A stretch of 64,000 nt of DNA from Lumbricus rubellus (GCA_945859605.1 OX243822.1:20224399-20288398); one strand, 5' to 3'; numbered from the stretch's first letter, positions 45,722 to 57,780 are shown. Notes: generated by a model not told the origin, from the sequence alone. Translations and numbers: made by a program.

Positions 45722-46575
45722 GAAACTTTTTGAATTTCCACATTGCAATGCTAGCATTTTAAGGTGCCATCTTAACAAAATACTTGTACTTTTTCAGAGC
45801 CTCATCAGAAACTTTTTGAATTTCCACATTGCAATGGCAGCATTTTATGGTACCATCTTAACAAAATACCTGTACTTTTCAGAACCTCATCAGAAACTTT
45901 TTGATTCTCCACATTGCAATGGCAGCATTTTAAGGTGTCATCTTAACAAAATACTAGTACTTTTTCAGAGCCTCATCAGAAATGTTTTGGAATTTCAACA
46001 TTGCAACGGCAGCATTTTAAACTTTAAAGTGTCATCTTAATTAACAAAATACCTGTACTTGCTCAGAGCCTCATCAAAAACTTTTTGAATTTCCACATTG
46101 CAATGGTAGCATTTTAAGGTGTCATCTTAACAAAATACTTGTACTTTTTCAGAGCCTCATCAAATTTTTTTGAATTTCCACATTGCAACGGCAGCATTTT
46201 AAAGTGTCATCTTAATTTTTAAAATGCCTGTACTTGTTCAGAGCCTCATAAGAAAATTTTTGAATTTCCCCATTGCAATGGCAGCATTTTATTGTGTAAT
46301 TTTTACAAAATACCTGTACTTGTTCAGAGCCTCATCAGAAACTTTTTGAATTTCCACATTGTAATGGCAGCATTTTAAGGTGTCATCTTAACAAAGTATA
46401 GCCTACCTGTATTTTTTAGAGCCTCATCAGAAACTTTTTGAATATCCTCATTTCAACACCAGCATTTTAAGGTGTCATCGTAACAAAATACCTGTATTTG
46501 TTCAGAGCCTTATCAGAAACTTGAATTTCCACATTGCATTGGCAGCATTTTAAGGTGTCATCTTAACACTCATTT
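45722..46575. repeat. 86-bp satellite, about ten copies
   Basis: Tandem units of the form AAACTTTTTGAATTTCCACA...GCAGCATTTTAAGG...CAAAATACCTG...CAGAGCCTCATCAG. The first two units are 86 bp apart (45723 and 45809). Units vary by substitutions and small indels. An open frame through the first copies is not coding. Confidence 0.85.
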
Positions 46576-47019
46576 AGGCAGGATTGTGTAATAGTAAATA
46601 TATACTATAACCATATAAGAGTAAATAATATTACGGTATATTATATTGTAACAGTTAATGTAAGGCAATGATGTAAGCAGCAACTAAAAAACTATTTTGC
46701 ATGTGTGGCACACATGCAACGCAATTGGTTGATGGCTATAATAAAATAATGACTGACTGACTGATTGATTGATCATCAGCAGCAGCATAATACAGATAAT
46801 TTTTTGAAATTCCGAGGATCTGAGAAACCGGGGAATAATAATAATAACAATTTTTGTTTACTAAAAAATCCGGGTGACACAACACAACTGGTTACAGTGT
46901 ACAATTATGCAGATTAAACAATTCTCAAGAATGCAGATCGCAGAATACCCTAAATCTAAACTGTACTAACTGAACAGACAGCCTGCAGTACGTGGCGCTA
47001 AAAGCAGCCTACAAAGCAT
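46576..47019. other. Intergenic, no gene seen
   Basis: AT-rich; nothing recognised between the satellite and the tRNA-like sequence. Confidence 0.5.
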
Positions 47020-47098
47020 GCTCGCCCAACGGGGGCTCGAACTCGTTACCTCTCGCATTCAACGCCAGCGTGTTATCCATTACTCTAACGGGCCCCCT
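47020..47098 (-). other. tRNA-like sequence (SINE head or tRNA pseudogene)
   Basis: On the minus strand: an A-box-like TTAGAGTAATGGATAACACG and a B box GAGTTCGAGCC with the right spacing for a tRNA of about 73 bases. The acceptor stem does not pair well, so a functional tRNA is unlikely. It resembles tRNA-Arg in the D arm. Confidence 0.5.
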
Positions 47099-47242
47099 AA
47101 CATACATACAATCATACATACATACAATCATACATACATACATACATACATACATACATACATACATACATACATACATACATACATACGTACGTACATA
47201 CATACATACATACATACATACATACATACATACATACATACA

Positions 47243-47274
<32 letters not shown>

Positions 47275-47790
47275 CACATACATACATACATACCTACATA
47301 CATACATATACACATACATACATACATAAATACATACATACACACATATGCACATACATACATACATATATACATACATTACATATACACAGAACATATT
47401 ATCTACATTCTACATAATATGTAGAATGTAGTTATCTACATTCTACATAATATGTAGAATGTAGATAGGTATGTATATATGTTCTGTGTATATACACAGA
47501 ACATATTATCTACATTCTACATAATATGTAGAATGTAGTTATCTACATTCTACATAATATGTAGAATGTAGATAGGTATGTATAAATGTTCTGTGTAAAT
47601 GTAATGTATGTATATATGTATGTATGTATGCATGTATGTGTATATGTGTGTATGTATGTATATATGTATGTATGTATGTATGTATGTGTATATGTATGTA
47701 TGTTTGTAAGTATGTATGTATGTATGTATGTATGTATGTATGTATGTATGTATGTATGTATGTATGTATGTATGTATGTTTGTACAATTA
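47099..47790. repeat. (CATA)n / palindrome / (TATG)n array forming a long inverted repeat
   Basis: Roughly 290 bp of CATA repeats is followed by two ~109-bp copies of a palindromic unit (built on CTACATTCTACATAATATG and its complement, bounded by ACAGAACATA and TGTTCTGTG) and then about 190 bp of TATG repeats. Left and right arms are complementary, so one strand can fold into a hairpin of several hundred bases. Open frames here are artefacts. Confidence 0.85.
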
Positions 47791-47818
47791 TACATACATA
47801 TTTACATTTATATAATAT

Positions 47819-48372
47819 ACTAGCTGTACCCAGCCACGCGTTGCTGTGGCAGAAAAGACCTCCCGCTCCCCTTCCCCTCCCCTCCCCTCTCCCCCTCCCC
47901 TCCCCTCCTCCTCTCCCTCTCCCTCCCCTCCCCTCTCCCATCTCTCCCCCTCCCGCTCCCCATCCCTCTCCACTTCGCACTCCGCTCCCGCCCCACCCTC
48001 TTCATCCCGCTTTCTTCGCTCCTTTCCTCCGTCACACCGTCCATTTTTGACATCGGATGAAAGGCCGCTTTCGAAAATTAATTTGCGACTCGCTTATGAC
48101 GTCACAGCACGCGACCTCATTCATGTTTCGTCTGCTGATGTGTCTGAAATCTGGCAGCCAAGCTGTTTTGTTAAATTTGCAAATGGCGGTCGAACGGATT
48201 GCAAAGTACGCTTTTTGTGGAAACCGTTGGGGTTTTTTCGGAAAAAGAAATGTTCTGACACTGTGCTATTGGAATGGAAGGTTTTGGTAAATTTTCAAAG
48301 CAATCGGTGCGTAACTTTGGGCGTGATTGTGACCGCACTATTGGAAAGTTTCATTTTTATTTATATAGATAG
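47819..48372 (+). repeat. Dispersed element, copy 1 (CT-rich tract inside)
   Basis: Begins CTAGCTGTACCCAGCCACGC, has a long CCCCTCCCCT tract (47868-47985), and ends in TTTTTATTTATATAGATAG. The second part shares ACGCGACCTCAT, TCGTCTG.TGA and CAATCGGT blocks with 56245-56516. The termini resemble the untranslated ends of RTE-type LINEs, but no reverse transcriptase is present and the family is not certain. Confidence 0.5.
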
Positions 48373-48396
48373 TTATATACATATTATACATACATA

Positions 48397-49580
48397 CACC
48401 GTGAGTCAAAAAAAGTAAGCCAAATTGTTTTTCGTATATCTCTAATGACTGATGACATATCACGCTAAAATTTTCCAAATATTTAGAGAAGTGGACCAAG
48501 AACATGATTCCAAAATTTTATGAGATTAAGTTGAACGGATAAAAATATATGAATATTTAAACTTCATATGCCGAAATTGCAGTTTGCAAGCAATTTGCTG
48601 TCAGATTCGATAAAAAAGTAAGCTGAACTGTTTTTCTTATATCTTCAATGCCTGATAATTAATCATTTAAAAAGTTTCCAAATATTTAGAGGACTGAAGC
48701 AAGAATAGGATTCCAAAATATCATGTCATAAATTTGAACGGATAGAAACATACGAATATTTCAACTTCATCTCCAGAAATATCCGTTTTCAGCAAGTCTC
48801 TTATGGTGTTCGTTGCGGTTTCGATGCTTGATAGTTCCCAATTTTGATCTTCAGGGATCCTGGAGTAAATAGAACGGAGTACGCAATGTTCTGCTGTCGC
48901 AACATCTTCCACCTGTTATCATAAATTTATAGCCCCAGAAGGTTGTTTTCTTTTTCAACAGAACAGCGCCAGCCCGCAGAGCCAAGGAAACCATTGAAAT
49001 GCTAACGCCAGACTTCATTTCTCCCACATTATGGCCTCCGAACAGCCCAGATTTGAATTCTGTCGACTGTAAAGTGTGGAGCGTGCATGATGCAAAACCG
49101 AGTTTATCAGACAACAATCCATGACACAAACGATCTGAAGCAACGCTTGTTGGATGTGTGGGATGGCCTGGACCAGAGGATATTCGATGATGCTGTAGTT
49201 GCCTAATGGCGCCAGCGCCTCCAGGCTTGCATGCAGGCAGGAGGAGGACTTTTGAGCATGTTATTTAATTAAATAATCAAACCATACTGTTGGGGTCATA
49301 TTGTTAGTTCAATTCTCTACATATCTGGAAAATTTTAGAATCAGGCATAATTAGGAAACATTTTATCGAATCTGACAGAAAATTGCTTGTAAACTGCAAT
49401 TTAGGCATATTAAGTTTAAACATTCTTATCTTTTTATCCGTTCAACTGTATCTCATGAAATTTTTGAATCCTATTCTTGGTTCACTTCTCTAAATAATTG
49501 GAAAATTTTAGCGTGATATATTATCAGGCATTAGAGATATATGAAAAACAATTTGGCTTACTTTTGTTTGACTCACGGTG
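48397..49580 (+). mobile_element. Mariner element (DD34D type), degenerate
   Basis: The inverted ends CACCGTGAGTCAAA start at 48397 and end at 49580, flanked by TA. About 48930-49080 encodes a transposase remnant with a QQN..A, then WPPNSPDLN.VD pattern; 34 residues separate the two catalytic positions, and the first of these is Asn instead of Asp. Several frameshifts and stops follow. It lies downstream of the last recognised SRCR exon. Confidence 0.8.
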
Positions 49581-49774
49581 TATATACATAATTATGTACA
49601 TACACATATACATGCACATATGCATACATACATGCACATATGCATTCCTACATAATTATACATAATTTATATATATAATCATAATTATATACGTACACAG
49701 TGCACATACATATACCCATCACATGTCGGCATGCATGATTTCCTGCTAAAAATGCTAAGTGCTGCGGAACTGAC

Positions 49775-49947
49775 CGAGACTGGAGCAAGAGATTGCGACA
49801 TCCTGGCCGTGACTGCAGTTGTGATCTCCCCATGGACGATGTTCGCAGTAACCAATGTTCGTTTCATCACCCAAACAATTAACATCATCCAGGTTTATTG
49901 GTCCGGTCGTCTCACCGAACGTGTTATCAATCACGTAGCCTTGGTTT
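49775..49947 (-). CDS. SRCR gene, exon: second half of SRCR domain 2
   Basis: On the minus strand after the acceptor TTTGATGCAG the frame reads NQGYVIDNTFGETTGPINL, then a stretch with four Cys (VNC, GYC, HNC, ISC), the classic C-terminal half of a group A SRCR domain. The exon ends at a GTCAGT donor, 173 bp in all. Its 5' phase (one base completing a codon begun GG) fits the donor of the 54129-54270 exon, and its 3' phase 1 is the usual SRCR module boundary. No stop interrupts it. This is a partial gene; a following exon is not visible in the repeats to the left. Confidence 0.8.
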
Positions 49948-50099
49948 CTGCATCAAACAAACTGCACGAATAGATATTATAATAACTAGAATTAATTATT
50001 TCCGTTTATTCAGCAATGAGGTTGACAGACCGCACCGCAACCGTAAGACTTATAGAGTTATGCAGTTATCTTAAGTAACATCAATCTTAACTACTAGCA

Positions 50100-52310
50100 G
50101 AACAGACGGCCTGCAATACAACGGCGATAAGATTCAAAAAGAAGCGAATGAGCAAACCGTTACCCTTGGATCTTGAGAAACTAAAAAATTACCAGCTTAA
50201 GCAATAATATCAATTGGAAGTCACAAACAGGTTCGAAGAACTGGAAGAAATAAATGAACCGAGAACACCGGACGAACTATGGCGACAACTGAAGGACGCT
50301 TGGTCTACTTTATTCGCAGCAAATGTAATAATACGTAAAGACCATCATTAGCCCAAGAACTGGATCTCAAAAGACACTTTGGAGTGGGTAGAGAATAAAC
50401 GTGATGCCAAAGAGAAAATCACCCACGAAATACAAAAAGACTGCGAGTCAAAGTGCAGCAAAGACTGCGAAAGGACAAGCAGGAGAACCTAGAAACACTG
50501 TTTAGTGAATTAGAAGAAAACGGGGAAAAGATAACAGCAGACCAGTCTTCCAAACAGTGAAGCGACTCACTGGTTCATTCGTCCCACGTACTAAGGCCAT
50601 TAAAGATGCCACAGACAAGAAATTGTTGAACCAGAGAAGGTGATTCAGAGATGGAGAGAATACAGCGAGCAACTATACAGCGAAGAATACGAAAATGTAG
50701 AAATTGACATTCAAGAAAGGGAACCACCACCGTTGAAGGAAGAAATAAGACGAGCAATAATGAAGTCGGCACCACGAAGGGCACCAGGACCGGATGATGT
50801 GAACTCTTAAGATTTCGAGGAGAGATGACAGTGACCAAACTACACGAGATTTGCACGATAGTGTGGAAGACCGGGAAATGCCCAGAAGAGTGGACTCAAT
50901 CAACGTTTACCCCGCATCCAAAAAAGGTTGATCCACTTCAGTGTGAAAATGACAGAACTATCGCACTGGTTTCACATGCAAGCAAGATTTTGTTGCGCGT
51001 GATGCTAGACCGGATGCAATACAAGCTCGATGATGAGATTTCTCAGGAACAGGCGAGGTTTAGGCAAAGAAGAGGAACGAAAGACCTGATATTGAACCTT
51101 AAGCTCATACTAGAGAAAGAAAGAGAAAGGAATCAACTTCTTTACATTATTTTGTTTCGTTGACCTTACTAAGGCCTTTGATAGGGTCCGAAATGAACAA
51201 CTACGACTAGCCATCATGCTCTAAATGAGCTTTCCATTATTTTAAGACTCATACATCGTCGGGTAGGTCAAAGAGGAAACGTCGACTTGGCTGCCTGCGC
51301 GTTGGATGCGTTTGTTCATTAATTCAATTCAGCAGTTGACTGTATTTCTATCACAGTTTTGAAAGTAGTAGTTCGATTTTCATGCCGGTTGATGTATTCG
51401 ATACAGGATATCGCCATGAATTGACCAGCAAATTTGCAGAAGAATAAATTAATGGTTACTAAGGACTTACCCGACACCAATGTTCCGAAACGTTAAGCTC
51501 GATTGTCTCAATTGTGATGATTTTGCAAATTGCAGATTCAAATGAAAATAACTTCAGTTAGAAATAACATATTTTCATTCTGTAAAAAGTATTTTGAAGA
51601 AAAATATCTGCAGAATATGAATAAATAAAAAAGTAAAAAACCGTCATGTGACGGGAAATGAACGTCGGCTGCGTCACATTTAATCTAGTCCAGCTATTAA
51701 GGAACCTGTACAGGCAACAACGGGCAAATGTCAGGATAGATGGCCACACTTCGACATGGTTCAAAGTTTTAAATGGAGTTCGACAAGGATGCAAGCTCTC
51801 CCCATGCGTGTTTAACATTCTAGCAGAACAAGTAATGCGTAGACACTAGCAGGATTTGCCGGTGGATTTAGGATTGGCGGAAAAGACCATCAACAACCTC
51901 AGATGGCATTGTCCTTATGGCCACAACATCGAAAGAACAGCAAGAACTCGTGAAACGCGTTGAAAGTGCTGCATGGCATGTCAATCAACGGACCAAAGAC
52001 AAAATCATGACAGCCCCTGCTCAATGAGGTTTAGTGATGGCAAAAGACTGGAACAAGTAAATTCCTTTGCCTATTAATTTTATGGAGTAAAGTTACCAAA
52101 AATGCAAATTGTACAGTGACGTTAAATCAAGGCTGGCAATGGGGGAAGACAGTTATGGCCAAACTGACAAAGCTATGGAAGAATAAGTCCATCAGCAACA
52201 CCAAATTGCGGTTGATGAAGGCATTGGCGTGGCCAGTGTCGACGGACGGGTGCGAGGCCTGGACTTTGAAGAAGAAGGAAGAAAATCGCATCTAGGCATT
52301 TGAAAACAAG
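50100..52310 (+). mobile_element. Non-LTR retrotransposon (LINE), dead reverse transcriptase
   Basis: Broken frames on the plus strand give a LINE reverse transcriptase in order: WREYSEQLYSEEYEN, RRAPGPDDV, DRTIALVSHASKILLRVM, DLTKAFDRV (motif A), GVRQGCKLSPCVFN (motif B), and GCEAWTLKKKEENRI. The motif C region near 51895 lacks the expected Tyr/Phe-Ala-Asp-Asp by a small deletion, and there are many stops. About 51220-51660 looks like an unrelated insertion between motifs A and B. It lies in the intron between SRCR exons, in the opposite orientation. Confidence 0.8.
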
Positions 52311-54128
52311 CGCATACGGCCGTCTTAAGAAGTTTAGGGGCCCTAGGCACAAACTCTAACTTTAAACGTAACTCGAATTCAGCCTCTAATTTCTCAAACT
52401 AAGATGTATAGAGTGTTGCATTAGGCCTATGCATTGCATTTGCAAAATAGTGATTTTGAAACCCACAAAATTTAACATAATTGTGTTATGTGTAATCTTG
52501 CTAAATTACTAAACTGCAAACACAACTATCGCAGTGATCATTACAGACCTATCTAAACCTATAAAACCCATTAAATGTATACTTTCGCATAAGCAAAATA
52601 TTAGATTCTGTGTGTTTTCAACCTAATTTATTTATAAAAGAATAGTTTATATATAATAACGTCCAATGTTCAACTATAAAAACTAGTAATAAGTTAGTTT
52701 TAGTTATAATAAAAAGAAGAAAAAAAACATGTAGTAGCTGATGAAAAACGTTTACGAAGACTTATCGGTTTGCGTTGTAAAAAACACAACATTTTCACAC
52801 ATTTAAATTTATTTTGAGCGCTTCCGGTCATCAAATGTCAAATTAATTAGTGTAAAAAATAGCCCTTTAAAATGACATAATTTATCTCTTTTAAATAAAT
52901 TATGAGTAATGTTTAATAGAAAAAACACGAACATTATGAATATAAAACACCTTTACATATATATATTTTAAACAATTTCATTTTGAGCACTTCCGGTTGT
53001 CAAAAGACAACTCAACGAGCATAGAAATGAAGCCCCACATTACCTCTATAGAATGGTGTAATGTGTGTCTCTTCATATTAAATGACGGATAAGATACAGC
53101 CGATAATCTAAGGGGGTGGGGTAACCAGCCACCCTGGTGCCTCGGGTATACCTGGTATAACTTTTGAATGGTATGGTATAATCATCACACATTTTAGCTC
53201 AAAATGTGTGCTAACGAATCCTCTACAGCTACCTAAAACGTCAAAATTTTATTCCAGACGAAACAAGTTTGATTTTGGAAAAACCTAGGGGTGGATACCA
53301 CCCCCCCCCCTTGGTAGCCCGAGGGTTAAGACAGTCGCACGACAATATCGAGTGCAGTCTGACGATGGGTCTCGTGAAGCGAGGACGAGGTCGAGGCTGA
53401 CCCAGAATTTCGTGGCTGGACAACATCTCGCAATGGACTGGCCTTGTGGGCACACACATGTTGAACGCGACTTCTGACAGGAGACCTTGGACAATCACAC
53501 TCCATTCGTGTAGCCAACCGTCGCGTCGCGACGACGGCGTCTTGACATGACGATGACAATAGTAGCATACGAAGCACGTCTATCTCACGGGGTTTCGGGA
53601 GTCGAACTCAGCTCCGATGATCTTCATGCCAGTGTGTCATCTAATGCGCTACCGGGACACGGTATCCGATGGGTTAAAGCATACGCTTTCTGCCACGGAG
53701 AGTACGGTTTCGATTCTTTTCCTCTCAGGTTGTTACTGTGCAGGAACCCTCTACAAATCCTTCTCGCATGTTAATTTTGTTCTCAGCGCCTTAATTGCTT
53801 ACTCGGATGGTGGAGTGCGCAATGCTGCGCACTTCTGAGCTTTGGAAGGAGGGTAGTATCAAAATGATGCAGCTTGTACTGTACGAGTCTGTGAGCTATT
53901 TTCTCTATTGCGCTCTACTGATCTTAGAGATATGCAGGCAGCACGCCACCACACAATAACTTCTCTAGGCCATCGTCACTTCTTGTGTATTGATCAGTCT
54001 CTTGGAACCGTCTTCCATTGCGTTTACCTACTGTTGCTTTGACCTGATTTAATTATCTCAATAATTATAACATTAATTGTAATAATTATGTATGGTTATT
54101 TATTGGGTTGCGAAAGGCTCCTACTTAC
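52311..54128. repeat. Intronic repeats, no gene seen
   Basis: Includes two diverged copies, about 170 bp apart, of a segment with TTTTGAGC.CTTCCGGT (52812, 52983). A segment at 53155-53275 (ATAACTTTTGAATGG..., CTCAAAATGTG) is shared with 59040-59140, and a G-run/C-run pair lies at 53103 and 53300. The short frame at 53547-53774 has no recognisable domain. Confidence 0.5.
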
Positions 54129-54270
54129 CCAAAGCCAAGACTGTTGCATGCGATCTGAGCATTAAGATCGGTGAAGAAGTCATCGCAGACTGTTCCCCAG
54201 ATACCTTTGTATTGGATCTCCAGCCGTCCTTCGTAGGGCAGTAAGCCGCCAACCAGCCGAACGGGGTAAC
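54129..54270 (-). CDS. SRCR gene, exon: first half of SRCR domain 2
   Basis: After the acceptor TTTCCTTCCAG the minus strand encodes YPVRLVGG, GRLEIQYKGIWGTVCDD, then AQIACNSLGF and ends at the donor GTAAGT. This is the N-terminal half of an SRCR domain with two of the six Cys. At 142 bp it is exactly the size of the 62649-62790 exon, with the same phases (1 in, 2 out). SRCR domains bind proteins or microbial surface ligands and are extracellular. Confidence 0.88.
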
Positions 54271-54535
54271 CTGGAAGGAAACAGTAACATATTATGCAGA
54301 GTTGCAAACATTAGGTTTTGTAATTTTTACCAAGGGACTTTTCGCTGGCCGTTTATATAGAAAATTTCTTTTGAAAATAAATAGTTATCTATAGAGAAGA
54401 ATTCATCCGTGTTATTACTCATGCATTACTTAAGTCTGTATTGTCTGCTTCTCAGTCGCTCGCCTCAGTTATGAAAATATTTTGATATTTAAAAAACAGC
54501 AACTCTTCTTCTTCTTCTTTTTGGTCAGTCGTCAG

Positions 54536-54853
54536 TCACGCGCAGGCCCTACGCCAACGACAAGGTCTCAACATGCCGTCTCCAACTTCCTCTGTCCCTG
54601 ATTTTGTCCACCGCATCTGAGCATATCTCAGATCCATGTTCTGCGCTATTAGATCTTCTTTTATAATATCTATCCAAGTCTTCGCTTGTCTGCTTTGGCT
54701 TCTGCTTCCCTCCACAATGGCGTGTCCGTGCATAGCTTCGGCTGGTAACCCTTTGTCTTCCATTCGCGTCACGTGCCCGAACCAGGCGAGTCTTCTTTTT
54801 CTGATATTGTCCACCACCACTGTTTCCTTTTGTCTAAGCTCCTTCCTAGACAC
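54536..54853 (-). pseudogene. LINE reverse transcriptase C-terminal fragment
   Basis: The ~105-residue frame contains RKRRLAWFGHVTRM and WIDIIKEDL, the conserved tail found after the reverse transcriptase domain of many LINEs. No other part is present. It sits in an SRCR intron. Confidence 0.7.
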
Positions 54854-54894
54854 ATCGTTTCGGATCCTGTCTAAATAATGCTAATTTAATAATA

Positions 54895-54898
54895 CAAA

Positions 54899-54934
<36 letters not shown>

Positions 54935-54936
54935 TT
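54895..54936. repeat. (AAT)n microsatellite
   Basis: About a dozen AAT units just downstream (minus sense) of the SRCR exon donor. Confidence 0.9.
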
Positions 54937-54959
54937 AAAACACAACAATACTTAATTAC

Positions 54960-55138
54960 CAACTCCTTGACATGAGATCGAGACATCGTTGTCGTGGGTG
55001 CAGTCTCCGACGTCTCCCTGCAGTGAGTGCGGGCAGTCGTCGATTGTCAATTCAGTTCCAACGCAATCAACTTCACTGAAGTGGATCGCTCCGGCTCCAG
55101 GTCCATATCTATTCCGAATAAAGTTTCCTCGGCCCTGG
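54960..55138 (-). CDS. SRCR gene, exon: second half of SRCR domain 1
   Basis: I place the acceptor at CTCTGCAG (exon start 55138) because the resulting phase joins the 62649-62790 exon; an upstream acceptor at 55185 would not. The product is QGRGNFIRNRYGPGAGAIHF, then four Cys (VDC, DDC, GDC, ISC), ending at donor GTAATT in phase 1. At 179 bp it is close to the 173-bp counterpart at 49775-49947. Confidence 0.82.
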
Positions 55139-55249
55139 CTGCAGAGCCCAAAAGGAACCCCGTCTTCTACTTTAACACCGCATGACTGAATGTATGTACG
55201 TGTACAAGCTATATACATGTAAGCTTATGTGTGTTTGTGTGTCTGGGTG

Positions 55250-55918
55250 ACAGGACAATAATTACCCCCCTGGAAAATTACCTCCCGACAATTACCCCTG
55301 AACAATTACCCACCAGGACAATTACCCCCCCCACAACTACCCCCACCCCATGCCAATTATCCCTCGGACATCTACCCCCCCGTACCAATTATTCCGGACA
55401 ATTACCCCGTGCCACAGTGTGAGATTGTTCCCTCACGCATTAATCTCTTTACCAGTCTCTTCGTATTTATCAGACGTTCAGCGCTGCCTAATCATATTAT
55501 AAATCAACTTTACTTTAACACTTGCTTTTTTAATTAACTGAAATAAGAACAATAATATTTAAATATTTTTTTATTCTGGCGTTTAGGCTAACAAGTTTAA
55601 GTTTTCTTGAACCTTAAATTCACCTTTGTCACACATCAACTTAGAACCGTTTTTATATTTGATTTGATTTAATATATTTTATTGAACGTTTTACACTTGC
55701 CTATCTTTGTGTCACTCGTGTAGTTGCGCATAACCTTGCTTTTTAAACTAACTGAAGTCAGAACTCTATCGATAACACTTAAATATTTAATTAGGCAGGC
55801 GTTTAACACGACATAGACTTAGTTATTGGCATGGGGGTAATTGCCACGGGGGGTAGTTGTCCGGGGTAGTTGTCCTGGGGTAATTGTCCTGGGGTAATTG
55901 TCTTGGGGGTAATTGCCC
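55250..55918. repeat. Fold-back element with GGGGTAATTGTCC minisatellite arms
   Basis: Tandem GGACAATTACCCC-like units at 55250-55420 and the complementary GGGGTAATTGTCC units at 55826-55918 form large inverted arms. The ~400-bp AT-rich centre holds two direct copies, ~215 bp apart, of a CTTGCTTTTT.AA..AACTGAA segment. No frame is present. Confidence 0.65.
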
Positions 55919-56516
55919 CTTCCCCTCCTCTCCCCCTCTCTCTCCCTCTCCTGCCCCTCCCCTGCTCCCCGCCCCTGCCCCTGCCCCCTCCTCTCCCCAT
56001 CTCCTCCCCCTCCACCCCTACCCCTCCTCTCACCCTCGTCCTCCCACTCCATCTCTTCCCACCTCCTTCCCTTCCCATCTCCTCCTACTCCCCACCTCTA
56101 CTCTCTCTCCTCCCCCTACCCCTCCGGGGCCATCCCTTCCCCCTTCACCTCCCCTCCACTCTACCCTCCTACCTTTGTTGTAAAAGATTGCGCTATTAAA
56201 AAAAGCATTATGCAAACATAACCGGTTTATAATTGTTGAATGAACGAAAATCGATTATGACACGCGACCTCATGCGATGTCTCGTCTGGTGATTAATAAT
56301 GGCTACGGTTGGCAATAAAATGTATAGGTCAAATAGCCGACGAATTGAAATGATCATATTGTTGTAAAAGATTACGCTTTTTTGCAAAAAAGCATTATGA
56401 AAACCTCCGCGTATTCGAACGGAACGTTTTGGCGAAAGTTTGAAAACAATCGGTCACCAACTTTCAGAGATCCTCGAAGCTGACACAAACGGAGTTACAT
56501 TTTTATTTACATAGAT
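55919..56516 (+). repeat. Dispersed element, copy 2 (CT-rich tract inside)
   Basis: A CCCCTCC-rich tract (55919-56165) is followed by sequence related to 48060-48372 (ACGCGACCTCATGC, CAATCGGT.ACCAACTTT), ending TTTTTATTTACATAGATA. Same family as 47819-48372. Confidence 0.55.
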
Positions 56517-56518
56517 AA

Positions 56519-57726
56519 CACTGGACAACAGTGATTTTGCTTCCTGGACACTTTCATGTGTTTCTTATGCAGTTTCTGCTGCTGATCACGAAAATCACCT
56601 TGAAATTGTCCCATCACGTAAGGTTTTTGAGAAATCGTCAAATTTTCATTACGTTTTGGAATAGTAAAAAAACAGTGGTTTTAGGCATTAGGCATCCATA
56701 AAAGTGGTATAACTTTTGTTCTGTTTGAAATATTTTGATGAATTTTGGCCATCTGGTGTAAATATGAATTGTCTTTAAGCTTGTAAAATTTCATGTCGAA
56801 ATTCTTACTTTTGGCTAAGATATTGGCCAAAAACCTAAGGGTCCCCCCTTTTTTGCTCATCTCGTACATTGTATATGTGCAACTAAACAAGAAATAACTG
56901 TAAAACATTAATTTCATGTTTCCAACTTTTCTAAGTGATACAGTCATCAGCAGCATCAATATTATGAGGAAGAACTGTTATAAAGATTTGTTTTCCAATT
57001 AAACTAAATTATAGTATATTGTAAATGTGTACAATATAATGTGAGCGTGTAAGTTAAAATGTTGCATGCTGTTTTTTTTCAAAAACCTTACGTGATACAA
57101 CAATTCTGAGCACACCATCGTGTTCAGCACGTCACATTCTATAGAAAATAGTGAAAGATTTTCCGGAAATAACAAAAATTAAGTTATAGTATATATTGTA
57201 AATTATATGCAATAAATGAGCATTTAAGTTAAAATCTTGCATGCTGTTTTCTCAAAAACCTTACGTGATACAATAATTCTGAGCATACCATCGTGTTCAG
57301 CACGTCAAATTCTATAGAAAACAGTGAAAGATTTTCCGGAAATAAAAAAAATTAAGTTATAGCATATTGTAAATTATATGCAATAAAGTGAATAAACGAG
57401 CATTTAAGTTAGAATCTTGCATACTGATTTTCCCAAAAACCTTACGTGATACAACAATTCTGAGCATACCATCGTGTTCAGCACGTCAAATTCTATAGAA
57501 AACCATCAAAGATCTTTTGGAAATAAAACAAATTAAATTATAGCATATTGTAAATTATATGCAATAAACGAGCATTTAAGTTAGAATCTTGCATACTGTT
57601 TTTCTCAAAAACCTTACGTGATACAACAATTCTGAGCACACCATCGTGTTCAGCACGTCAAATTCTATAGAAAACCGTCAAAGATTTTTTGGAAGCAAAA
57701 AAAAAGTTAAAATTTGTTGTCCAGTG
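56519..57726. mobile_element. TIR element with internal ~175-bp satellite
   Basis: Ends CACTGGACAACA and TGTTGTCCAGTG, flanked by TAA on each side (56516-56518, 57727-57729). The right half has four tandem ~175-bp copies containing CCTTACGTGATACAACAATT and CATCGTGTTCAGCACGTCA. No transposase is present. Superfamily unresolved; a 3-bp TWA duplication would fit PIF/Harbinger. Confidence 0.65.
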
Positions 57727-57780
57727 TAATGTATATAGCAAAATGAGAGAGCCCTTAAAGGACTACTGTCCCACTGTCCG

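Noticed and set aside
47020..47098. Functional tRNA gene
   Set aside because: A and B boxes are present but the acceptor stem pairs poorly; more likely a SINE head or pseudogene.
47099..47790. CRISPR array
   Set aside because: The repeats are simple tetranucleotides and palindromes without spacers; the genome is clearly eukaryotic.
47009..47815. Many overlapping frames of Tyr-Ile-His-Thr or Met-Tyr-Val-Cys repeats
   Set aside because: Products of CATA/TATG tetranucleotide repeats, open in all frames; not genes.
53547..53838. Two overlapping short frames as a small gene
   Set aside because: No domain, no splice or start context that stands out; lies in the SRCR intron.
55139..55185. Acceptor at 55185 for the SRCR exon
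   Set aside because: Its phase does not join the 62649 donor without a stop; the acceptor at 55139 gives a consistent phase and a size like the partner exon.
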